From Uruburuella suis (lineage in GTDB: Bacteria; Pseudomonadota; Gammaproteobacteria; Burkholderiales; Neisseriaceae): DNA of 42,923 nucleotides. A program made the position numbers and the translations under genes. The DNA lies in contig NZ_SLXE01000024.1 in assembly GCF_004341385.1 (NCBI RefSeq), positions 1 to 42,923 of the forward strand, in the 5' to 3' direction. Every line of letters starts with the position of its first letter. Position 1 is the stretch's first letter. Positions 33,400-42,149 of this stretch are shown here, piece after piece. The notes beneath the pieces are model-generated. The model saw nothing but the letters and a program-made list of their open reading frames with translations. It was not told where the DNA came from and made no database searches.

Positions 33400-33502
33400 A
33401 TACCCATTCAAAAGAGTAAGCTAACAAGGCGGAAGCCTGCGACAGTGCAGATAGTACGGCAAGGAGAGACAACGAAGTTAGCTTATTTTTTTGGATTGGT
33501 AT
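33400..33502. repeat. Family A palindromic element (103 bp)
   Basis: Ends ATACCCATTCAAAAGAGTAA and TTATTTTTTTGGATTGGTAT; the interior is diverged from the rbs-flanking copies. It is flanked at a distance by GGGCTTTGCC (33363-33372) and GGCAAAGCCC (33553-33562). With the uptake-sequence hairpin at 33585-33614 it fills the nadE-cca gap, which has no gene. Confidence 0.75.
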
Positions 33503-33584
33503 AAGCGCTGCGCCGGTATTTTGTGCTGCCCAGTACGCCAGTTTGGTTCGCAGGCAAAGCCCACGCTGCGCGGTTTAATGAGCA

Positions 33585-33614
33585 AGGCCGTCTGAAACTT
33601 TTTTCAGACGGCCT
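33585..33614. terminator. Uptake-sequence hairpin before cca
   Basis: AGGCCGTCTGAAAC and its partner (33603-33614), followed by TTATT. It probably separates the repeat region from cca; a further single uptake site at 33701-33712 lies six bases before the cca ATG. Confidence 0.5.
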
Positions 33615-33718
33615 TTATTGTGATACCCCCAAAAAAAGCAAGCTATCTGCTTCAGAATGCGCCTCAAGCGCGTTTTCCGCTAAAATAAGCGCTGTTTCTT
33701 TTCAGACGGCCTCAAATC

Positions 33719-34960
33719 ATGCAAATTTATCTTGTTGGCGGCGCTGTACGCGATGCCTTGCTGGGGCGGCCGGTGGCCGATCGCGATTGGGTGGTGGTGG
33801 GCGCCGATGCCGATGCCATGCTCGCGGCGGGCTATCGGCCGGTGGGTAAAGATTTTCCGGTGTTTCTGCATCCGCAAAGCCACGAAGAATACGCGCTGGC
33901 GCGCACCGAGCGCAAAACCGCCAAAGGCTATGCCGGCTTTGCTTTCCACGCCGCGCCCGATGTCACGCTGGAGCAGGATTTGGCGCGGCGCGACCTCAGC
34001 ATCAACGCCATGGCGCAAAACGCCGACGGGCAGATTATCGACCCTTTCAACGGCCGCCGCGATTTGCAGCTGGGCCTGCTGCGCCATGTGTCGCCCGCTT
34101 TTGCCGAAGACCCGGTGCGCATTTTGCGCACTGCCCGCTTTGCCGCCCGCTATGGTTTTGCCGTTGCCCCCGAAACCCTGCAATTGATGCGCAACATGGT
34201 GGCCGCCGGCGAAGCCGGTGCGCTCGTGGCCGAGCGTGTGTGGCAGGAGCTGGCCAAAGGGTTGATGGAGCCGCAGCCGCACATCATGATAGAAGTTTTG
34301 CGCGATTGCGGCGCGCTCAAGGTGATTTTGCCTGAAATCGACGCCCTCTTCGGCGTGCCCCAACGCGCCGACTACCACCCCGAAATCGACAGCGGCATCC
34401 ACACATTAATGGTGTTGCAACGCGCCGCCGCCATGAATTTAAGCCTGTCCGAGCGCTACGCCGCGCTGCTGCACGACTTGGGCAAAGCGCTCACCCCCGC
34501 CGCAATTTTGCCGCGCCACCACGGCCACGACATCGCCGGCGTGGCACCGGTTCGCGAAGTCAACCGGCGCCTGCGCGCGCCCAAAGCCTGCGCCGAACTG
34601 GCCGAATTGGTGTGCCGCTGGCATATTGTGTTTCATTCCGTGGGCGAATTGCGCGCGCAAACCGTGCTCAAAAAGCTCAAGCAAACCGATGCCTTCCGCC
34701 GCCCCGAACGCTTTCAGACGGCCTTAAACGTGTGCGTGGCCGACACGCAAGGCCGCTTGGGCAAAGAAAGCGCGCCCTATCCGCAACGCGCCCACTGGCT
34801 CGCGCTGCTGCACGCCGCCACCGAAATCGACACCGCCGCCATCGCCGCCGCCCACCAAGATGCCCCGCAACGCATTGCCGAAGCCATCGACAAAGCCCGC
34901 ATCGAAAAAATCACGCCGCTGCAAAATGCCTATAAACAACAGCACGGACGCACGCATTAA
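33719..34960 (+). CDS. cca: Multifunctional CCA-adding enzyme (tRNA nucleotidyltransferase)
   Basis: Adds or repairs the 3' CCA of tRNA. The 413-residue protein begins with the nucleotidyltransferase motif MQIYLVGGAVRDALLG and catalytic Asp21/Asp23 in ADRDW, then RRDLSINAMA and the template-type EDPVRILRTARFAARYGF. A C-terminal HD domain (LLHDLGKALTP) marks the bacterial form with phosphatase/phosphodiesterase activity. The ATG at 33719 follows an uptake sequence by six bases, leaving no normal ribosome site. A second uptake sequence (34713-34724) lies inside the gene and encodes part of ERFQTALN. Confidence 0.96.
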   Translation: MQIYLVGGAVRDALLGRPVADRDWVVVGADADAMLAAGYRPVGKDFPVFLHPQSHEEYALARTERKTAKGYAGFAFHAAPDVTLEQDLARRDLSINAMAQNADGQIIDPFNGRRDLQLGLLRHVSPAFAEDPVRILRTARFAARYGFAVAPETLQLMRNMVAAGEAGALVAERVWQELAKGLMEPQPHIMIEVLRDCGALKVILPEIDALFGVPQRADYHPEIDSGIHTLMVLQRAAAMNLSLSERYAALLHDLGKALTPAAILPRHHGHDIAGVAPVREVNRRLRAPKACAELAELVCRWHIVFHSVGELRAQTVLKKLKQTDAFRRPERFQTALNVCVADTQGRLGKESAPYPQRAHWLALLHAATEIDTAAIAAAHQDAPQRIAEAIDKARIEKITPLQNAYKQQHGRTH

Positions 34961-35112
34961 GCGCATCCGCTTCAATGCATCAGCCAAGCAATGGCTCATC
35001 CGCGCAGCTTGGCTTAGCCGCAGGCATAACCCAAAAACTCAAACGGCCTTATCAAATCAATCGGTTGGAAAACAAACATTGGGTTACGGCCTTGGCAGCC
35101 CAATCCAACCCG

Positions 35113-35136
35113 ACCGTCTTTCAGACGGCTTTTTTA
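35113..35136 (+). terminator. Terminator downstream of cca
   Basis: CCGTCT-TTC-AGACGG stem, then GCTTTTTTAT. It is built from an overlapping, degraded uptake-sequence pair. Confidence 0.65.
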
Positions 35137-35224
35137 TGAATTTATATTCACGGTGTTTGCATCTTTTTTTTAAAGGCGCAAACGCAAACTTACTTTTTTG
35201 AATGGATATTGAAATACAACAATC

Positions 35225-35261
35225 AAACAGGCCGTCTGAAAGCCTTTCAGACGGCCTGTTT
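35225..35261. repeat. Uptake-sequence hairpin with 17-bp arms
   Basis: AAACAGGCCGTCTGAAA and TTTCAGACGGCCTGTTT around GCC, followed by ATTTC, upstream of fumC. Confidence 0.65.
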
Positions 35262-35349
35262 ATTTCAATTAATTTAATCACAATCAATACTGACTATCAT
35301 TTATAATCAATAGAATATTCACTCAACCCCACCACCACAGGAGCCGCCG

Positions 35350-36738
35350 ATGAACACCCGCATCGAAACCGACACCATGGGCGAAGTGGCTGTGCCCGCC
35401 GAAGCCTATTGGGGTGCGCAAACCCAGCGCAGCCGCGACAATTTCAAAATCGGCGGCGAAACCCTGCCCGCGCCCTTGATACGCGCGATGGCGCTGGTGA
35501 AAAAAGCCGCCGCGCAAACCAACGCCGCGCTCGGCAGGCTTGATGAAGCGCGCAAAAACCTGATTATGCAGGCTGCCGATGAAATCTTGGCCGGCAAGCT
35601 GGCCGACCAGTTTCCGCTGGTGGTGTGGCAAACCGGCTCAGGCACGCAATCGAATATGAACATCAACGAAGTGCTGGCCAACCGCGCCAACGAATTGGCC
35701 GGGCAGCCGCGCGGCAGCTATGCGCCGGTGCACCCCAACGATCACGTTAACCAAGCCCAATCCACCAACGACAGCTTTCCCACCGCCATTCATGTGGCCG
35801 CCGCCATCGAAATCAAACATTTTCTGATGCCCAATGTGCAGGCGCTGCGCGACACCTTGCAGCAAAAATCGGCCGCATTCGACCACATCATCAAAATCGG
35901 CCGCACCCATCTGCAAGACGCCACCCCGCTCACGCTGGGGCAGGAATTCAGCGGCTATGTGAGCCAGCTGGATCACGGCTTGCAGCGCCTCGAAGCCGCC
36001 TTGCAAGGGCTTTACGAGCTGCCTTTGGGCGGCACGGCCGTGGGCACAGGCCTCAACAGCCACCCTGATTACGCCCAAAAAGCCGCCGCCGCGTTGGCCG
36101 AATTATCCGGCTTGCCTTTTGTAAGCGCACCGAATAAATTCGAAGCGCTCGCCGCCCGCGATGCCGCCGTGTTTGCCAGCGGCGCACTCAAAACCTTGGC
36201 CGTAAGCCTCAACAAAATCGCCAACGATATCCGCTGGCTCGCCAGCGGCCCGCGCTGCGGCTTGGGCGAATTGCGCATTCCCGAAAACGAACCGGGCTCG
36301 TCTATCATGCCGGGCAAGGTCAACCCCACCCAAAGCGAAGCGCTCACCATGGTGGCCGCGCAAGTGTTGGGCAACGACACCACCATCGGCATCGCCGGCG
36401 CTTCAGGCAATTTCGAGCTGAATGTGTTTATGCCGGTGATTGCCTACAATTTGCTGCAATCCATCCGCCTGCTCGGCGACGCCTGCGACAGCTTCAACCG
36501 CCATTGCGCCGCAGGCATCAAGCCTGTGCCCGAAAAAATCGATCATTTCCTGCACGATTCGCTGATGCTCGCCACCGCACTCAACCGCCACATCGGCTAC
36601 GAAAACGCCGCCAAAATCGCCAAAACCGCTTATCGGGAAAACAAAACTCTCAAGCAGGCGGCGGCAGAATTAAACCTCGTCAGCGCCGAAGAATTCGATG
36701 CCTGGGTGCAGCCCGAAGAAATGGTGCGACCGAAATAA
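35350..36738 (+). CDS. fumC: Fumarase, class II
   Basis: Interconverts fumarate and malate in the TCA cycle; this is the iron-free, oxygen-stable type. The 462-residue protein shows NMNINEVLANRA, GRTHLQDATPLTLGQE with catalytic His187, and the signature GSSIMPGKVNPTQ with the catalytic Ser at 317-318. The start MNTRIETDTMGEVAVPA is canonical. The ATG at 35350 has CAGGAG 6 bases upstream. It is monocistronic and closed by a perfect uptake-sequence palindrome. Confidence 0.97.
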   Translation: MNTRIETDTMGEVAVPAEAYWGAQTQRSRDNFKIGGETLPAPLIRAMALVKKAAAQTNAALGRLDEARKNLIMQAADEILAGKLADQFPLVVWQTGSGTQSNMNINEVLANRANELAGQPRGSYAPVHPNDHVNQAQSTNDSFPTAIHVAAAIEIKHFLMPNVQALRDTLQQKSAAFDHIIKIGRTHLQDATPLTLGQEFSGYVSQLDHGLQRLEAALQGLYELPLGGTAVGTGLNSHPDYAQKAAAALAELSGLPFVSAPNKFEALAARDAAVFASGALKTLAVSLNKIANDIRWLASGPRCGLGELRIPENEPGSSIMPGKVNPTQSEALTMVAAQVLGNDTTIGIAGASGNFELNVFMPVIAYNLLQSIRLLGDACDSFNRHCAAGIKPVPEKIDHFLHDSLMLATALNRHIGYENAAKIAKTAYRENKTLKQAAAELNLVSAEEFDAWVQPEEMVRPK

Positions 36739-36763
36739 AACGCAAAGCCAAACGAAGCTTATC

Positions 36764-36791
36764 AGGCCGTCTGAAACGTTTCAGACGGCCT
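36764..36791 (+). terminator. Uptake-sequence palindrome after fumC
   Basis: AGGCCGTCTGAAAC directly joined to GTTTCAGACGGCCT, a perfect 28-base palindrome 25 bases after the fumC stop. Confidence 0.6.
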
Positions 36792-36886
36792 CTCCAACGC
36801 GCTTTTAAAGCAAGCGCTCTTTAAATCTGCCGTTTGCCCCTCATTTTGCCCACTTACCACCAAACCCCAGCCACCAAAGAAAAACC

Positions 36887-37714
36887 ATGCCCGAATTGCC
36901 CGAAGTCGAAACCACCCTACGCGGCATCAGCCCGCATATCCACGGCCAAACCGTTGCCAATACCATTATTCGCCAACCCAAGCTGCGCTGGCGCATTCCC
37001 GATGATTTGGCACACACCTTGGCAGGCCAAACGGTGCTCGAATGCACGCGCCGTGCCAAATATCTGCTGATTCGTTTTGCCACCGGCATTGTGCTGATTC
37101 ACTTAGGCATGTCGGGCAGCCTGCGCATTTTTACCGCCGGCGATGCCCGCATTTCCTCCCCCGACAAACACGACCATGTGGATATCGTGTTTGCCGACGG
37201 CACCGTGCTGCGCCTGCACGACCCGCGCCGCTTCGGTGCCGTGCTGTGGTTTGCCGGCGCGCCCGAGCACCACCCTTTGCTGGCCGCGCTCGGCCCCGAG
37301 CCGCTCTCGCCGCAATTTAATGCCGATTATCTTTACGAAAAGCTGCGCAAACAAAAGCGCGCGGCCAAGCTTGCGCTGATGGACAACGCTGTGGTGGTGG
37401 GCGTGGGCAATATTTATGCCAACGAATGCCTGTTTAAAGCCGGCGTTTCCCCCATGCGGGCCGCCAATCAAATCACCCGCCAAGAATGCGCTTTATTGGT
37501 GGAAACCATCCAGGCCGTGTTGCAGCGCGCCATCGCCACCGGCGGCAGCACCTTGCGCGATTTTGTCAACAGCGACGGCAAAAGCGGCTATTTCCAACAG
37601 GAATACACCGTGTATGGCCGCCACAACCAGCCCTGCCTGCAATGCGGCGACTTAATACACAAAGCCGTTATCGGCCAACGCGGCACGTTTTATTGCACAC
37701 GTTGCCAAAAATAA
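36887..37714 (+). CDS. mutM: Formamidopyrimidine-DNA glycosylase
   Basis: Removes 8-oxoguanine and other oxidised purines and nicks the site. The 275-residue protein starts PELPEVETTLRG with catalytic Pro1 (after Met removal) and Glu2. Lys58 lies in RRAKYLL, and the helix-two-turn-helix region has VGVGNIYANECLF. The C-terminal zinc finger is CLQCGDLIHKAVIGQRGTFY followed by CTRC. All key residues are present. The ATG at 36887 gives the invariant start; the ribosome site is weak. An uptake sequence begins directly after the stop (37715-37726). Confidence 0.97.
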   Translation: MPELPEVETTLRGISPHIHGQTVANTIIRQPKLRWRIPDDLAHTLAGQTVLECTRRAKYLLIRFATGIVLIHLGMSGSLRIFTAGDARISSPDKHDHVDIVFADGTVLRLHDPRRFGAVLWFAGAPEHHPLLAALGPEPLSPQFNADYLYEKLRKQKRAAKLALMDNAVVVGVGNIYANECLFKAGVSPMRAANQITRQECALLVETIQAVLQRAIATGGSTLRDFVNSDGKSGYFQQEYTVYGRHNQPCLQCGDLIHKAVIGQRGTFYCTRCQK

Positions 37715-37819
37715 TTCAGACGGCCTGCTGCTTTTTAACCGCCGCACCGATAAACTGCCATCCTGCGCCCAAGCTTTCATTCAACAAACCCTGCCGCCTT
37801 GCGGCCACCATTGCCAATC

Positions 37820-38995
37820 ATGTCGCTTATCACTTTTCAAAAACCCGGCGAGCTCGCCGCCCTGCCGCCTTTATCGCTTTATATCCACATTCCGTGGTGC
37901 GTGCGCAAATGCCCGTATTGCGATTTCAATTCCCATCAAGCCAAAAGCGATTTGGCCGAAGCCGCCTATATCGATGCGCTGCTGCTTGATCTGCAAACCG
38001 AGTTGCCCAATATTTGGGGGCGACCGGTGGAAACCGTCTTTATCGGCGGCGGCACGCCCAGCCTGTTTCAGGCGGCTTCCATCGAACGCCTGCTCAGCGG
38101 CGTGCGCGCGCTCGTGCCCTTGCAGCCGCAAGCCGAAATCACGCTCGAAGCCAACCCGGGCACGTTTGAAAAAGAAAAGTTTCGCGGCTTTAAAGATGCC
38201 GGCATCACCCGCTTGTCTATCGGCGTACAAAGCTTCAACGATCAGGCGCTGCAAGCGCTCGGCCGCATCCACAGCCGCCATGAAGCGCTGGCCGCCATCG
38301 ATGCGGCGCAGGCATTGTTTGAGCGGGTAAACATCGATTTGATGTATGCCTTGCCCCGCCAAAATATGGAATCGGCGCGGCAAGATGTGCACACCGCCCT
38401 CGCCACCGGCGCAGGCCACATCAGCGCCTACCACCTCACCATGGAGCCCAACACGCCCTTCGGCCACACGCCGCCTTCCGGCCTGCCGCATGACGATGCC
38501 GCACAAGATATTGAAGATGCCGTGCACCAAGCCTTGGCCGATGCCGGCTTTGACCACTATGAAACTTCCGCCTTTGCCCGCCCCGGCCAAGCCTGCCGCC
38601 ACAACCTCAATTATTGGCAATTTGGCGATTATCTGGGCATCGGTGCCGGCGCCCACGGCAAAATTTCCTATCCCACCCATATCGAGCGCACCACCCGCCG
38701 CCGCGGCCCCAACGATTATCTGGCCGCCATGCAGGGCAAGCCGGCAGAGGCCATCGAGCGCAAACGCATTGCCGCCGAAGATTTGGCGTTTGAATTTATG
38801 ATGAACGCGCTGCGCCTGCACGAAGGCGTGCCTGCCACCCTGCTGCAAGAGCGCACCGGCATCGCGCCCGCCCGCATCGCCGCGCAAATTCAAGCCGCCC
38901 AGCAAAAAGGCCTGCTCGATCAAGACCCGCTCTATTTCAGGCCGTCTGAACACGGCCGCCGCTTTTTAAACGATTTGCTGCAATGCTTTTTATAA
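37820..38995 (+). CDS. hemW: HemW, radical SAM heme chaperone
   Basis: Binds heme and delivers it to respiratory enzymes; often mislabelled coproporphyrinogen III oxidase. The 391-residue protein has the radical SAM cluster CVRKCPYC (Cys27, Cys31, Cys34), then FIGGGTPSLF and LSIGVQSFNDQALQALGR. It has the HemW form of the N-terminus (YIHIPWCVRKCPYC, lacking the HemN N-terminal extension), and a C-terminal winged-helix HemN_C region. The ATG at 37820 is chosen over an upstream TTG. An uptake sequence (38939-38950) lies inside the gene near its end and encodes FRPSEH. Confidence 0.94.
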   Translation: MSLITFQKPGELAALPPLSLYIHIPWCVRKCPYCDFNSHQAKSDLAEAAYIDALLLDLQTELPNIWGRPVETVFIGGGTPSLFQAASIERLLSGVRALVPLQPQAEITLEANPGTFEKEKFRGFKDAGITRLSIGVQSFNDQALQALGRIHSRHEALAAIDAAQALFERVNIDLMYALPRQNMESARQDVHTALATGAGHISAYHLTMEPNTPFGHTPPSGLPHDDAAQDIEDAVHQALADAGFDHYETSAFARPGQACRHNLNYWQFGDYLGIGAGAHGKISYPTHIERTTRRRGPNDYLAAMQGKPAEAIERKRIAAEDLAFEFMMNALRLHEGVPATLLQERTGIAPARIAAQIQAAQQKGLLDQDPLYFRPSEHGRRFLNDLLQCFL

Positions 38996-39058
38996 GCCTG
39001 CATCCGTTATGTTTTTCGGATATGTTTTTCAGACGGCCTCAGCCGCACAGGCCATCTG

Positions 39059-39161
39059 ATACCCATTCGAAAAAATAAGATAACAAGGCGGAAGCCTGCG
39101 ACAGTACACTTAGTATGGCTAGGTGAGCCAACGCAGTTAGGTTATTTTTTCGAATGGGTAT
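39059..39161. repeat. Intact family A element (103 bp)
   Basis: ATACCCATTCGAAAAAATAA and TTATTTTTTCGAATGGGTAT are perfect terminal inverted repeats. It directly follows a degenerate uptake sequence (39050-39060). This copy is the uninterrupted counterpart of the nested one at 42096-42507. Confidence 0.8.
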
Positions 39162-39229
39162 GAGCATAGCCAAAAGCCTTTATCTATAAGATAATCCTTT
39201 TTCCAATCTATATTCATCAGGAGCGCCAC

Positions 39230-39619
39230 ATGAGCAAAACCATCATCCACAGCAACCACGCCCCCGCCGCCATCGGTGCCTACAGCCAAGCCGTGCGCAG
39301 CGGCGACACCGTTTACATGAGCGGCCAGATTCCGCTCGACCCGCAAAGCATGAACGTGGTTGGCAACGGCGATTTTGCCGCCGAAGCGCATCAAGTGTTT
39401 AAAAACCTGCGCGCCGTGGCACAAGCCGCCGGCGGCTCGCTCGACGACATCGTCAAGCTCAACGCCTACCTCACCGATTTGGGCAATTTCGCCGTGTTTA
39501 ACGAAGTGATGGCCGAATATTTCACCCAGCCCTATCCCGCCCGCGCCGCCATCGGCGTGGCCGCCCTGCCCAAAGGCGTGCAAGTGGAAGCCGATGCCGT
39601 GCTGGTGCTCGATTTGTAA
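39230..39619 (+). CDS. ridA: RidA family enamine/imine deaminase
   Basis: Hydrolyses reactive enamines and imines such as 2-aminoacrylate made by PLP enzymes. The 129-residue protein aligns end to end with RidA: APAAIGAYSQAVRSGDTVYM, SGQIPLDP, LTDLGNFAVFNEV, and PARAAIGVAALPKGVQVE with the substrate-binding Arg105, which marks the active RidA subfamily. The ATG at 39230 has CAGGAG 6 bases upstream. It is monocistronic. Confidence 0.95.
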   Translation: MSKTIIHSNHAPAAIGAYSQAVRSGDTVYMSGQIPLDPQSMNVVGNGDFAAEAHQVFKNLRAVAQAAGGSLDDIVKLNAYLTDLGNFAVFNEVMAEYFTQPYPARAAIGVAALPKGVQVEADAVLVLDL

Positions 39620-39638
39620 TATTTCCCGTTTATCCTTT

Positions 39639-39669
39639 TTCAGACGGCCTCAACTCAAGGCCGTCTGAA
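39639..39669 (+). terminator. Uptake-sequence hairpin between ridA and apaH
   Basis: TTCAGACGGCCT (39639-39650) and AGGCCGTCTGAA (39658-39669) around CAACTCA, 20 bases after the ridA stop and 16 bases before the apaH ATG. Confidence 0.6.
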
Positions 39670-39685
39670 CACATATCTGAATCCT

Positions 39686-40513
39686 ATGGCACACTACGCA
39701 ATCGGCGATCTGCAAGGCTGCTACAACGAGCTCGATGCCTTGCTGCACAAAATCGGTTTCAACCACGGCACCGACACCCTCTGGCTCACCGGCGACATTG
39801 TCAACCGCGGCCCCCAATCCCTGCAATGCCTGCAATTTGCCCGCCAACACGAAAGCAGCGTGCGCACTGTGTTGGGCAATCACGACCTGCACCTGCTCGC
39901 CGTGGCGCACGGCCACGGCAGGCTCAAGCGGGGCGACACGCTCGACGATATTCTCAACCACCCCGAGCGCCGCACCCTGCTCGACTGGCTGCGCACCCAG
40001 CCCTTGATGCTGAGCAACAACGAATATGTGCTGGTGCACGCCGGCTTGCTGCCGCAATGGAGCATTGCGCAGGCGAACACGCTGGCCGAAGAAGTGGCAC
40101 ACGAATTGCGCCACCGCCCCGATGCCTATTTCGCCCATATGTATGGCAACAAACCGCGCGCCTGGAGCGCCCAACTGAGTGGTTATGACCGGCTGCGTGT
40201 GATTACCAACGCGTTTACCCGCATGAGAGCGCTCACTTATGCAAACGAAATCGACTGCGATTTCAAAGCCGGCTTAGCCGACATACCCAACGGCCTGCGC
40301 GCCTGGTTTGAAGCGCCCGAGCGCCAAAACCTCAGCCACACCATCGTGTTCGGCCATTGGTCGGCGCTGGGCTTTTTCGACCAATGCGGCGTGCTCGCGC
40401 TCGACACCGGCGCCTTATGGGGCGGCCCGCTCACCGCCGTGAATCTGGCCGACCGCCAAATCAGCCAAGTCGAATCCGGCAGCCGCCTACATTGGCAAAC
40501 CACGCTGGCCTGA
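39686..40513 (+). CDS. apaH: Diadenosine tetraphosphatase (symmetrical)
   Basis: Cleaves Ap4A to two ADP; also removes Np4 caps from RNA in E. coli. The 275-residue metallophosphatase has GDLQGCYNELD (Asp8), GDIVNRGPQS, GNHDLHLLAVAHG, VHAGLLPQW and FGHWSALGF, giving the complete two-metal site. The start MAHYAIGDLQG is canonical. The upstream hairpin leaves little room for a ribosome site. An uptake-sequence hairpin follows. Confidence 0.96.
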   Translation: MAHYAIGDLQGCYNELDALLHKIGFNHGTDTLWLTGDIVNRGPQSLQCLQFARQHESSVRTVLGNHDLHLLAVAHGHGRLKRGDTLDDILNHPERRTLLDWLRTQPLMLSNNEYVLVHAGLLPQWSIAQANTLAEEVAHELRHRPDAYFAHMYGNKPRAWSAQLSGYDRLRVITNAFTRMRALTYANEIDCDFKAGLADIPNGLRAWFEAPERQNLSHTIVFGHWSALGFFDQCGVLALDTGALWGGPLTAVNLADRQISQVESGSRLHWQTTLA

Positions 40514-40523
40514 GCCGAAGCTG

Positions 40524-40550
40524 AGGCCGTCTGAAACTTTCAGACGGCCT
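40524..40550 (+). terminator. Uptake-sequence hairpin after apaH
   Basis: AGGCCGTCTGAA (40524-40535) and TTCAGACGGCCT (40539-40550), 10 bases after the stop. Confidence 0.6.
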
Positions 40551-40692
40551 CAAAAATGATGTTGAACAAAATATTTGCCGAAATTACCAATATACATACA
40601 ACACTTTTAAAAATATAAATAATTGATTTAAAATACAATTATTAAAAATATACCAAATTTTACAGCCTGGCGGCCACAAAAACTATAGTATT

Positions 40693-40723
40693 ACTCTAAT
40701 TTTGAATACAGTTAGAGTATAAT
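40693..40723 (+). promoter_or_regulatory. Operator-like inverted repeat and -10 before the nitronate monooxygenase gene
   Basis: ACTCTAA (40693-40699) and TTAGAGT (40712-40718) form a perfect inverted repeat with a 12-base spacer, and TATAAT (40718-40723) starts at its last base. No good -35 is seen. The rest of 40551-40846 is AT-rich and shows no gene. Confidence 0.5.
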
Positions 40724-40846
40724 TTCTAAAGTCGGCCGGGCAAACAAGCGCCGATGCACATGCAAAGCCGCCTGCCCGACAAACCCACAACGATTAAAAC
40801 ACCGCCGTTTTCCACACACACCCGCATTCATTACAAAGGAAACACC

Positions 40847-42028
40847 ATGCAACACCCTTTCGACCCCTTGATTATCCGCGGCAAATCGCTGATACCGATT
40901 GTGCAGGGCGGCATGGGCGTAGGCATATCCGCATCCAGCCTCTCCAGCGCCGTGGCGCGTGAAAACGGCGTCGGCACCATTGCCAGCGTAGATTTGCGCC
41001 ACCTGCACGACGATTTGCTGGCCGAATCCAAAATCAACCCCACCGAAGCCAAATACGACAAACTCAACCGCATCGCGCTCGACCGCGAAATCACCAAAGC
41101 CAAAGCCGATTCAGAAGGCCGCGGCATGATTGCCGTCAACGTGATGAAAGCGGTGAAAGACCACCAAGCCTTGGTGCGCCAGGCCTGCGAATCCGGCGCC
41201 GATGCCATCGTGATGGGTGCCGGCCTGCCGCTGGACTTGCCCGAAATGGCCGAAGGCTACCCCGATATCGCGCTGCTGCCGATTTTATCGGAATCGCGCG
41301 GCATCAATATCGTGCTCAAACGCTGGATGAAAAAAGGCGTGCTGCCCGATGCCATCGTGATCGAGCACCCCGCCCACGCCGCCGGCCACCTCGGTGCCAT
41401 GACGGTAGATGGTGTAAACGATGCCAAATTCGAATTCAAACGCGTGATTGAAGAAACCTTCGAAGTGTTTAAAAAGCTCGGCCTCGAAGGCGAAAAAATC
41501 CCGCTCGTGCTCGCCGGCGGCATGGCCAATTTTCAAAAAATCCACACCGCGCTCAAAGAATGGGGCGCATCGGCCGTGCAAATCGGCACCGCTTTTGCCG
41601 TCACCCACGAGGGCGATGCCCACATCAACTTCAAGAAAACCCTTGCGGGTGCCGACACCGAGCAAGTGGTGGAATTCATGTCTGTGGCCGGCCTGCCCGC
41701 CCGCGGCGTGAAAACCAAATTTCTCGAAAGCTATATGAAGCGCGAAAGCGTGCTGCAAGCCAATGCCAAGGCCGACCAGCGCCGCTGCACCCAAGGCATC
41801 AACTGCCTCTCCGTGTGCGGCCTGCGCGACGGCTTGGAAAAAGTCGGCCAATTCTGCATCGACCTTAAACTCGCCGCAGCCTGGCGCGGCGAAGTGGACA
41901 AAGGCCTCTTCTTCCGCGGCAAAGATCCGCTGCCCTTCGGCAAAACCCTGCACAGCGTGCAAGAAACCATTCATTATCTGCTCAGCGGCGAAATGCCATT
42001 GGTGATGCCCTTGCAAAAGCAGGCTTAA
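40847..42028 (+). CDS. Nitronate monooxygenase-like FMN protein
   Basis: TIM-barrel flavoprotein of the 2-nitropropane dioxygenase family; oxidises nitronates in characterised members, but related groups act on other substrates. The 393-residue product has IPIVQGGMGVGISASSL, the ADAIVMGAGLPLDLPEM segment, IEHPAHAAGHLGAMTVDG (putative catalytic His), and AGGMANFQKIHTAL and VQIGTAFAVTHEG (FMN phosphate). A C-terminal stretch has clustered cysteines, CTQGINCLSVCGLRDG, also seen in PfaD-like branches. The ATG at 40847 has AAAGGA 6 bases upstream. It is monocistronic with a possible operator. Confidence 0.85.
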   Translation: MQHPFDPLIIRGKSLIPIVQGGMGVGISASSLSSAVARENGVGTIASVDLRHLHDDLLAESKINPTEAKYDKLNRIALDREITKAKADSEGRGMIAVNVMKAVKDHQALVRQACESGADAIVMGAGLPLDLPEMAEGYPDIALLPILSESRGINIVLKRWMKKGVLPDAIVIEHPAHAAGHLGAMTVDGVNDAKFEFKRVIEETFEVFKKLGLEGEKIPLVLAGGMANFQKIHTALKEWGASAVQIGTAFAVTHEGDAHINFKKTLAGADTEQVVEFMSVAGLPARGVKTKFLESYMKRESVLQANAKADQRRCTQGINCLSVCGLRDGLEKVGQFCIDLKLAAAWRGEVDKGLFFRGKDPLPFGKTLHSVQETIHYLLSGEMPLVMPLQKQA

Positions 42029-42046
42029 TCAACGCATTGCCAAACC

Positions 42047-42085
42047 AGGCCGTCTGAAAACATTTTGTTTTCAGACGGCCTTTTA
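42047..42085 (+). terminator. Terminator after the nitronate monooxygenase gene
   Basis: AGGCCGTCTGAAAACA and TGTTTTCAGACGGCCT around TTT, then TTTAT, 18 bases after the stop. An uptake-sequence pair forms the stem. Confidence 0.8.
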
Positions 42086-42149
42086 TACCCATTTTATACC
42101 CATTCGAAAAAATAAGATAACAAGACGGAAGCCTGCGACAGTACACCTA

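Larger units (their letters stand above)
34961..35349. other. cca-fumC intergenic region
   Basis: No gene. Contents: a terminator (separate entry), the right end of a family A element (about 35187-35210, ACTTACTTTTTTGAATGGAT) with no left half, an uptake-sequence hairpin with 17-bp perfect arms at 35225-35261, and a TATAAT at 35302-35307 that could be the fumC -10 (no good -35). The first 120 bases show nothing recognisable. Confidence 0.6.

Noticed and set aside
37871..38953. Minus-strand frame of 360 codons opposite hemW
   Set aside because: Shadow of the radical SAM gene on the plus strand.
37820..38995. Oxygen-independent coproporphyrinogen III oxidase (HemN)
   Set aside because: The short N-terminus before CVRKCPYC and the overall length are those of HemW.
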